From Candidatus Aminicenantota bacterium (GTDB lineage: Bacteria > Acidobacteriota > Aminicenantia > UBA2199): 6,185 nucleotides of DNA. Position 1 is the first letter of the stretch. Each line of letters begins with the position of its first letter. Location: NCBI GenBank assembly GCA_030671465.1, contig DAOVIP010000125.1, forward strand, positions 1-6,185, given 5' to 3'. Shown here in pieces: positions 1 through 4,709 of this stretch. The notes below the pieces were generated by a model. It made no database searches. It was given only the letters and a program-made list of their open reading frames with translations, and was not told the DNA's origin. Both the position numbers and the translations under genes were made by a program.

Positions 1-339
1 ACAGGCGTTGGATGTGATTACCACTCCGTTATCATTGAAGTATCCGTCTCCGAATTCATAGCCGGGCAGCTGCAGCCACAGGAACCCGAAGGTCTTACGG
101 GTCTGGTCAATCAGGGTTTCGTTTTTGAGTGAAATGGTGGAATCCAGGGGGTGAAAACGGGCCGTGAACCGATGGATGTTAAGGAAAGCCGGTTTCCCCC
201 GATCATCTTCATTGTGAGCAATGATTACCGAACCGTCAACAGTGGCATCTTTACCAACAATGATGGTAAAGCAGTTTAAATCCGATGCCGGTAAATGAAC
301 GGCGATCAGTAAAATGAATATGCATAAAAACTTCTTCAT
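1..339 (-). CDS. Exported C69-family (Ntn-hydrolase) dipeptidase, N-terminal 113 residues only
   Basis: The gene starts at ATG 339-337 and runs off the left edge, so only 113 codons are visible. The first 18 or so residues form a signal peptide (MKK followed by a hydrophobic run). Directly after it comes Cys23 in the context NCFTIIVGKDATVDGS, followed by a HNEDD segment. This matches the N-terminus of peptidase family C69 (PepD-type dipeptidases), where a Cys followed by a VGK-x-A-(S/T)-x-DGS block forms the nucleophile end of the Ntn fold and Cys becomes the mature N-terminus. The residues before Cys23 (D-L-N) do not make a lipobox, so I read the Cys as nucleophile and not as a lipid anchor. 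Export to the periplasm or outside is inferred from the signal peptide. The likely role is hydrolysis of short peptides or related amides; substrate is unknown. A Shine-Dalgarno site at 351-345 and a promoter at 406-378 suggest independent transcription. The catalytic core beyond residue 113 is not seen. Confidence 0.8.
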   Translation of the reverse strand, partial: MKKFLCIFILLIAVHLPASDLNCFTIIVGKDATVDGSVIIAHNEDDRGKPAFLNIHRFTARFHPLDSTISLKNETLIDQTRKTFGFLWLQLPGYEFGDGYFNDNGVVITSNAC

Positions 340-344
340 GTTTT

Positions 345-351
345 CCCCTCT
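345..351 (-). promoter_or_regulatory. Ribosome binding site of the C69 peptidase gene
   Basis: The minus strand reads AGAGGGG, then 5 nt, then the ATG at 339. This fixes the start. An ATG further upstream at 356-354 is in another frame and stops after a few codons. Confidence 0.75.
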
Positions 352-377
352 ACCATGATATTCACTAAATAAACAAT

Positions 378-406
378 ATTATACCTTATTTTACGGGAAA
401 ATTTAA
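378..406 (-). promoter_or_regulatory. Putative sigma70-type promoter for the C69 peptidase gene
   Basis: On the minus strand a perfect TATAAT (383-378) is preceded at exactly 17 nt by TTAAAT (406-401), a poor -35 box (3 of 6 match TTGACA). Transcription would begin near 371, giving a leader of about 32 nt. The -10 box is convincing in this position, but the region is AT-rich, so chance is possible. An imperfect inverted repeat covers the spacer and -35 box. Confidence 0.5.
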
Positions 407-408
407 GG
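384..408. repeat. Imperfect inverted repeat over the promoter spacer
   Basis: The arms are CCTTATTTT (384-392) and AAAA-TTT-AAGG on the right (398-408). Nine base pairs form if two bases bulge on the right arm, with a loop of about 5 nt (ACGGG). It sits immediately upstream of the -10 box, so it could be an operator. As RNA from the upstream gene it would be a weak hairpin without a U-tract, so it is not a convincing terminator. Confidence 0.4.
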
Positions 409-432
409 AGATCGGAGACTTTAATACAATTT

Positions 433-2763
433 TTATTTTTTTTTCAGATTCAGGTGAAACAGGATTCCGGCAATCAGATAGCTGGCAGCGGCCAGCAGCA
501 GGACAACGGTAAAATTCCAGTTGATGGCCACGATCACGGTTATTATCGAGCCCAAAACCGTGGCAAAGGCGTTGGCACCCCAGGCCCAGCCAATCATGGT
601 TTTATTTTTTTCCCCCAGTTGCTTCAGACCGATAGGAAAATAAATTCCCATGGGAATGCCCGGTATGGAGATCAGTACCAGTGAAATGAAAAGCCGAATG
701 ACCAGGCCAAAATGAATCAGGGAATAGATGATTTTAAATAAAAACAGGGCATACAGGCTGATCAACACCACCAGGAAAACGGTGACAAACAGAATGGTGT
801 TTCCCTTGAAGACCTGATTGATTTTTCCGGACAACAGGCTGCCGATTCCGGAGGATAGGAGCAATGAAAAAATGATTACCGAAATGGAATAGGCCGGGTT
901 TCCCAGGTATAACTGAAATATCTTTATCAGTATGATTTCAACGATGATAAAAGCCATGCCGATAAAGAAAAAATAGAAAATGGGATTGAAATTGATCTTC
1001 TGGGCTTTGTTTTTAATTTTTAAGGGCAGGTAGATCAACAGGAATGAAAACAGAATGGAAATAAAGAGAATGGAGAGATAGACACTGTTGGAACGGGTCA
1101 TGGCGTTGTTGATCATCAATCTGGCCAGGCCGGCAATATAGATGTTTTCAAAGCTGAATTGCCCGATCTTATTGGGCTGGTTGAAATAGGGCGAATTATC
1201 CCGGACCGGGTTGATATTGACCGAAGATTTTCTGTACAGTTCACGGTAATTGGCCGAAGCGATTTGGGTGTAGGTGTTCGCTTTTTTAAGATGAGGGGCA
1301 TAGATGATTTCAACCGGAAACTGGAGCCGCAATTTTTCGGAAAATATGGTGAGCAATTCTCGGTCCCGGGGGTTGATATCCCCCTTTTTCATGAAAAAAT
1401 AGTTGAATCCATTCTTGGCCTGGATCACAAAGAATTTCTTACCCGGATCGTTGACCTGCAGCTCCCGTAGTGCCTGGTAGGCGGTTGAGAATAAGCGTTC
1501 ACCAAAAACATGAACAATGGATAAAAATCCCTCCGGATTCAGGTGGCTCCAGTAGTCTTTGAAGCTTTCGACGGTGTAGATATAGGTTTCCGCCACACTG
1601 AGCCCTCCGGATAAAAGAGTATCGGTGGGATGGGAGTTAACCATCTGGATGACATCAAATTGCCGGTCTTTCATCCGTTTCAACACACTCCTCCCCTCAT
1701 CATTGATCAGGTAGACGCCCTTTCGATTGAAAATATTTCCGATATAATCGGCATATCGGGTTTTGGCGATGATGTGGCAGATGGCCGGGTCCATTTCCAC
1801 GGCATAGATGGATTTGAATTTGTGGGTCAGGGCACAGAGTATTTCGTATCCGCCCGCCGAACCGATGATGAAGGCCGAATCCTTTTTAGTCAGCTGAAAG
1901 GGGATGGATTGGTGGAACCAGACGATCGGTTTCTTGGTTTTCTCAATCAGGCGGTTGTGGCGTATCAACCAGGATTGCTGGGTTCCCCCGTTCAACCAGA
2001 CGTTTTTTTTGAATTTGGATACAGGGGCGACGTCAATTTTATTGATGGGGCTCCATTTGCTGTATTCGATTCTGTTTTTTTGAAGATCGTTTAAATATTC
2101 CCTTTTTTTGATTTTGGGAACGACCGGAAATATGTTATCCGAAAATTTGAACATTCCCAGAAAAAGAACTGAAACCACGATGAATACGGTGAGTTTTTTG
2201 GCTCGCCCTAAACCGGAGATAAGATACCATAGAACGGTCATGATCAGGAATATCAGCAGGATGATTTTTGATGGCCCCAGGCTGGTGATCAGGGGAATGA
2301 TGGCAATGCCTCCCAGGGCCGCACCGATCAAATCGATGAAATACAGTTTTCCGATCTGCTCGGAATAGAGTGAAAAAATCAGGACCAGAGATACCCCGGC
2401 TATAAAAAAGGGAATCAATAGCACCAGAAAGTTCAGCAGCAGAATGATGAAATTGGTCGGGGGGCTGAAGAGATTGAGAAAATCGATCCTGGCGATCAGG
2501 GTTATTTTGTAGATGACCGGAAGCAGCAGGGCATAGGACAGGATGAAGTATTCCAGTTTCTGGATGGAATTCTCCTTTTTACCCATTTTGCTCATTGATA
2601 TGAAAACCCCGCTTAATCCGTATCCGAAGAGCGCTAATGAAATCATCAAGAAGGCGAAAGAGCTGAAGTATATCATGGAAAAGACACGTGTATACAGGAT
2701 TTCAACGATGATGGTTGAGAAGGTTATAAAAAATATGATTAGTAGAAGGTGAAATTTTTTCAT
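433..2763 (-). CDS. Polytopic membrane protein with an internal spermidine-synthase-like domain
   Basis: The protein has 776 residues. Residues 1 to about 206 hold roughly seven hydrophobic segments. Residues about 240-530 are a soluble Rossmann-type domain, and residues about 560-775 hold another six or seven membrane segments. In the soluble domain GSAGGYE (301-307) replaces the glycine-rich GGGDG loop of spermidine synthases, VEMDP (322-326) carries the acidic residue that contacts the nucleoside ribose, and NDEGR (354-358) corresponds to the next D-x-R block. The aminopropyltransferase catalytic motif (DSTDP-like) is absent: the site reads VNSHPTD (375-381). SVAETYIYTVESFKDYW and PVRDNSPYF (520-527 region) resemble the family of membrane 'spermidine synthase-like' proteins, as do the C-terminal VEIILIK...LGNPAYS and WAWGANAF segments. 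Function in this family is not established; the fold and membrane blocks are seen, the reaction is not. The ATG at 2763 is preferred over a GTG two codons earlier because AGGAG lies 5 nt before the ATG and overlaps the GTG. It is probably the last gene of the methyltransferase/epimerase operon. Codons are more AT-rich than in its neighbours, partly explained by hydrophobic content. Confidence 0.85.
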   Translation of the reverse strand: MKKFHLLLIIFFITFSTIIVEILYTRVFSMIYFSSFAFLMISLALFGYGLSGVFISMSKMGKKENSIQKLEYFILSYALLLPVIYKITLIARIDFLNLFSPPTNFIILLLNFLVLLIPFFIAGVSLVLIFSLYSEQIGKLYFIDLIGAALGGIAIIPLITSLGPSKIILLIFLIMTVLWYLISGLGRAKKLTVFIVVSVLFLGMFKFSDNIFPVVPKIKKREYLNDLQKNRIEYSKWSPINKIDVAPVSKFKKNVWLNGGTQQSWLIRHNRLIEKTKKPIVWFHQSIPFQLTKKDSAFIIGSAGGYEILCALTHKFKSIYAVEMDPAICHIIAKTRYADYIGNIFNRKGVYLINDEGRSVLKRMKDRQFDVIQMVNSHPTDTLLSGGLSVAETYIYTVESFKDYWSHLNPEGFLSIVHVFGERLFSTAYQALRELQVNDPGKKFFVIQAKNGFNYFFMKKGDINPRDRELLTIFSEKLRLQFPVEIIYAPHLKKANTYTQIASANYRELYRKSSVNINPVRDNSPYFNQPNKIGQFSFENIYIAGLARLMINNAMTRSNSVYLSILFISILFSFLLIYLPLKIKNKAQKINFNPIFYFFFIGMAFIIVEIILIKIFQLYLGNPAYSISVIIFSLLLSSGIGSLLSGKINQVFKGNTILFVTVFLVVLISLYALFLFKIIYSLIHFGLVIRLFISLVLISIPGIPMGIYFPIGLKQLGEKNKTMIGWAWGANAFATVLGSIITVIVAINWNFTVVLLLAAASYLIAGILFHLNLKKK

Positions 2764-2798
2764 GGCCACTCCTGTTCGATTTTAATCTGGCCTGTCAT
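2760..2798 (-). CDS. Possible 12-codon leader frame overlapping the membrane protein start
   Basis: In the 51-nt gap after the epimerase gene, an ATG at 2798-2796 opens a frame encoding MTGQIKIEQEWP. Its TGA (2762-2760) overlaps the ATG of the membrane protein gene in an ATGA arrangement typical of translational coupling. It has no obvious Shine-Dalgarno site of its own. The frame contains the AGGAG of the downstream gene. It may be chance, because a frame this short is expected fairly often; translation is not shown. Confidence 0.2.
   Translation of the reverse strand: MTGQIKIEQEWP
2769..2773 (-). promoter_or_regulatory. Ribosome binding site that decides the membrane protein start
   Basis: AGGAG on the minus strand is followed by TGGCC and the ATG at 2763 (5 nt spacing). 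The alternative GTG at 2769-2767 shares its first base with this site and so could not be served by it. Confidence 0.8.
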
Positions 2799-2814
2799 GG
2801 CCACGATTGGTTTT

Positions 2815-3801
2815 TTAGTCCAACATTCCATGGTTTAAATACCATTCGGCGGTTTTCTGGAGACCCTCTTCCAGTGAGACCCTGGGCTGGTAGCCTAATT
2901 CCTGTCGGGCCTTGCTAATATCAAAAGCCCTGTCCTTGGTGAAAAAATCCAGCCTCCGGCGGTATAGAGGAGGTTCGATCCCCAGGGGTCGACACATGGC
3001 TTCGCATGCCAGTGCAGCCAGCTGGACGGGCCACAGGGGGATATGTTTCCCGGGATTCGGCTTGTTGAGGATTTTAGCGATCATCTCCACCAGTTTATTG
3101 AGTTCGACATATTCATTGCCTCCCAGGGTGTATACCTGGCCCGATGCCTGTTTTTTTTCACCGGACAGTATGATGCCCCGGATGAGATCTTCGACAAAAG
3201 TCAGGTGGTACAATACCTTTCCCTTTCCGATCATTCTGAATTTACCCTGGTAGATGTGTTTGAATAGTTTTAGGAAGCGGGTGTCTCCCGGGCCGTAAAT
3301 CCCCACCGGTCTGACCACCACCACATCCAGTTTATTGGCCTGAGCATAGGCCAGGGCCAGCTTTTCCCCCTCCATTTTTGATTCCTGGTAATGGTCACCC
3401 GGGTTGAAGGGAGCGGTTTCCCGTGCCGGAGGGTCGGTAATTTCTCCCTGAACACCTACGGTACTACAGTGGACAAATCGCTTGACCCCGGCGGTTACGG
3501 ACTCTTCCAGCAATGCCCGGGTTCCTTCCACATTCACCCGGGAAAACATCTCCCTGGCTACTCCTTCCTGCCGATACAGGGCAGCAATATGAAAGACCAG
3601 ATCAATACCGTTCAATTTTCCCATCAATGAGAGCGGGGCCGACAGATCCCCCTCAGTGAGTTCCAGGTTGAGTTTTTCCAGCTGGTTGGTATTGCTGGTC
3701 TTTCTAACCAGGGCCTGAACCGAATAACCTCTTTCAATCAGGGCTTTACATAGATAGTAGCCGGTAAAGCCGCTGGCACCGGTTACCCATACACGTTTCA
3801 T
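2815..3801 (-). CDS. NAD(P)-dependent epimerase/dehydratase, extended short-chain dehydrogenase family
   Basis: The protein has 328 residues, normal length for extended SDR enzymes. The N-terminal nucleotide-binding loop TGASGFTG lies at 7-14, GDL at 51-53 (adenine-ring side), HIAA at 71-74, the catalytic Ser/Thr at 113-114 (CSTVG), and YQESK (Tyr138, Lys142) forms the YxxxK catalytic pair. RPVGIYGPGD (164-173) is the substrate-side block after the last Rossmann strands. The C-terminus (FDISKARQELGYQPRVSLEEGLQKTAEWY) is typical of nucleotide-sugar epimerase and 3-beta-hydroxysteroid-dehydrogenase-like SDRs. The enzyme is cytoplasmic and complete, and should oxidise or epimerise a hydroxyl group; sugar nucleotide, sterol-like or flavonol-type substrates are all possible and I cannot choose. 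It starts 19 nt after the methyltransferase stop, which indicates co-transcription. The ATG at 3801 is chosen because GAGGT lies just upstream; an in-frame TTG at 3834 would extend it by 11 residues into the methyltransferase gene and lacks a motif-bearing extension. Confidence 0.9.
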   Translation of the reverse strand: MKRVWVTGASGFTGYYLCKALIERGYSVQALVRKTSNTNQLEKLNLELTEGDLSAPLSLMGKLNGIDLVFHIAALYRQEGVAREMFSRVNVEGTRALLEESVTAGVKRFVHCSTVGVQGEITDPPARETAPFNPGDHYQESKMEGEKLALAYAQANKLDVVVVRPVGIYGPGDTRFLKLFKHIYQGKFRMIGKGKVLYHLTFVEDLIRGIILSGEKKQASGQVYTLGGNEYVELNKLVEMIAKILNKPNPGKHIPLWPVQLAALACEAMCRPLGIEPPLYRRRLDFFTKDRAFDISKARQELGYQPRVSLEEGLQKTAEWYLNHGMLD

Positions 3802-3805
3802 GATT

Positions 3806-3810
3806 ACCTC
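3806..3810 (-). promoter_or_regulatory. Ribosome binding site of the epimerase gene
   Basis: GAGGT on the minus strand lies 4 nt before the ATG at 3801, within the 19-nt gap to the preceding stop codon. It supports the ATG over the upstream in-frame TTG. Confidence 0.75.
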
Positions 3811-3820
3811 ACTGGTTTCA

Positions 3821-4612
3821 TTATTTCTTGGCAAAAGCCATCAGATGCCAGCCGGTTCGGCGGGTGACGAATTTTGGAATCAGGTTATAGACCGGGACGA
3901 AGAGATTATTGAAAAAAACCGCTTTCAATCCCTTTTGAAGCCGTGACCGAACCGGGAACCGTTCGGTGACCAGGTTGACTTTCGAAAAAGTTTTTAAGAG
4001 GCTTGAAAATTCCCGACGAGAATATTGCTTCAGAACAGGTGCATCGGTGTGTTCCATTTTGACCTTCAGGGTCCTGGAAAGGAAATTCAGCCAGGAATGG
4101 CGGTTGTAAACCATCATAATGGCGCTGGCTCCCGGTTTCAAGACCCGGTAAATTTCATCTATCAGGGCTTGATCGTTGGCAGTATACTGGATCACGCCGT
4201 GTGCATATACGCAGTCAAAGGCATTGTCGGGAAAATCCAGTTGTTCCCCGTTTCCCTTTTGAAGCCGGGCGGAAAGTGAATGAAATTCGAAATTTTTTTT
4301 GGCCAGTTCTATGGATTTGTCGGCCAGATCGATGCCGGTGACCCGGGCTCCTCCCTGGGCAAACCTGACCAGATCAATACCCACACCGCATCCCACTTCC
4401 AGTACTTTTTTTCCGGACCAGGCGTTGAAATCCACCAGATTGGGCAGGTAGTGAAGTTTTTCAAAGCGGTAATTTTCCAGGTCCTGAAAGAAACCCTGGC
4501 TGCCCACCGGATTTTCAGCGATTTCGAGATCATGAATATGTTCATTCCAGTATTGTTCGATTTCCTGGAGCAAGGCCTTGTCTGATTTTTTATTTTCTCT
4601 TTTGGTTTTCAT
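3821..4612 (-). CDS. Class I SAM-dependent methyltransferase
   Basis: The protein has 263 residues. VLEVGCGVG (70-78) is motif I, the SAM-binding glycine loop. VTGIDLADKS (91-100) carries the acidic residue after strand 2 that binds the SAM ribose. NGEQLDFPDNAFDCVYAHGV (from 121) spans motifs II-III, and RVLKPGA (156-162) is the post-motif III turn. This is the Methyltransf_11 type of fold seen in UbiE-like enzymes and many natural-product O-, N- or C-methyltransferases. A basic N-terminus (KTKRENKKS) precedes the WNEHIHD segment. The C-terminal part after about residue 175 has no recognisable motif and probably forms the substrate lid; it is basic and aromatic-rich. No signal peptide or membrane segment is visible, so the protein is cytoplasmic. 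It is the first gene of a likely operon with the epimerase and the membrane protein. Substrate is not deducible. The ATG at 4612 was chosen; a TTG six bases upstream is a possible alternative, with a weak GGGAT 9 nt before it, while the ATG has no good Shine-Dalgarno site. Confidence 0.88.
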   Translation of the reverse strand: MKTKRENKKSDKALLQEIEQYWNEHIHDLEIAENPVGSQGFFQDLENYRFEKLHYLPNLVDFNAWSGKKVLEVGCGVGIDLVRFAQGGARVTGIDLADKSIELAKKNFEFHSLSARLQKGNGEQLDFPDNAFDCVYAHGVIQYTANDQALIDEIYRVLKPGASAIMMVYNRHSWLNFLSRTLKVKMEHTDAPVLKQYSRREFSSLLKTFSKVNLVTERFPVRSRLQKGLKAVFFNNLFVPVYNLIPKFVTRRTGWHLMAFAKK

Positions 4613-4628
4613 TGACAATCAATTGTTA
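4613..4628. promoter_or_regulatory. Palindrome directly upstream of the methyltransferase start, possible operator
   Basis: The plus strand reads TGACAATCAATTGTTA: seven-base arms TGACAAT and ATTGTTA with a CA centre, matching at six of seven pairs. It abuts the start codon and lies inside the predicted leader, about 17 to 32 nt after the expected transcription start. This is a common place for a repressor site, but no regulator gene is visible, so the role is inferred. Confidence 0.35.
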
Positions 4629-4651
4629 TCCCGGGCGAAAATTAAGTTAGC

Positions 4652-4680
4652 ATGATATTATACCCCTGCAGAAAAGTCAA
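4652..4680 (-). promoter_or_regulatory. Sigma70-type promoter of the methyltransferase operon
   Basis: On the minus strand TTGACT (4680-4675, five of six consensus) is followed by exactly 17 nt and TATCAT (4657-4652, five of six). Transcription should start near 4645, leaving a leader of about 33 nt before the ATG at 4612. A TATAAT within the same spacer is only 12 nt from the TTGACT, so I prefer the 17-nt pair. It lies in the 97-nt gap behind the SGNH hydrolase gene and so can drive the three genes downstream. Confidence 0.7.
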
Positions 4681-4709
4681 GCGGATTAAGTTCGAAAGGC
4701 CCGGCCGGT

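Noticed and set aside
2767..2769. GTG as start of the membrane protein
   Set aside because: It overlaps the Shine-Dalgarno AGGAG that is correctly spaced for the ATG two codons later.
2760..2804. TCATGGCCAC direct repeat (2760-2769 and 2795-2804) as a recombination or mobile-element trace
   Set aside because: Only 10 bases, 35 bp apart, with no transposase or flanking inverted repeats.
3832..3834. TTG start for the epimerase, overlapping the methyltransferase gene
   Set aside because: The ATG at 3801 has GAGGT just upstream and begins directly with the KRVWVTGASG Rossmann strand; the extra 11 residues add nothing typical of the family.
4620..4631. GGATAACAATT resembling half of a lac operator
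   Set aside because: Only a half match, best explained by the local palindrome; no LacI-type gene is in view.
4691..4709. GC-rich GGCCCGGCCGG stretch after the SGNH stop as a terminator
   Set aside because: The palindromes overlap themselves and allow only a 3-bp stem with a usable loop, followed by just three T residues on the minus strand.
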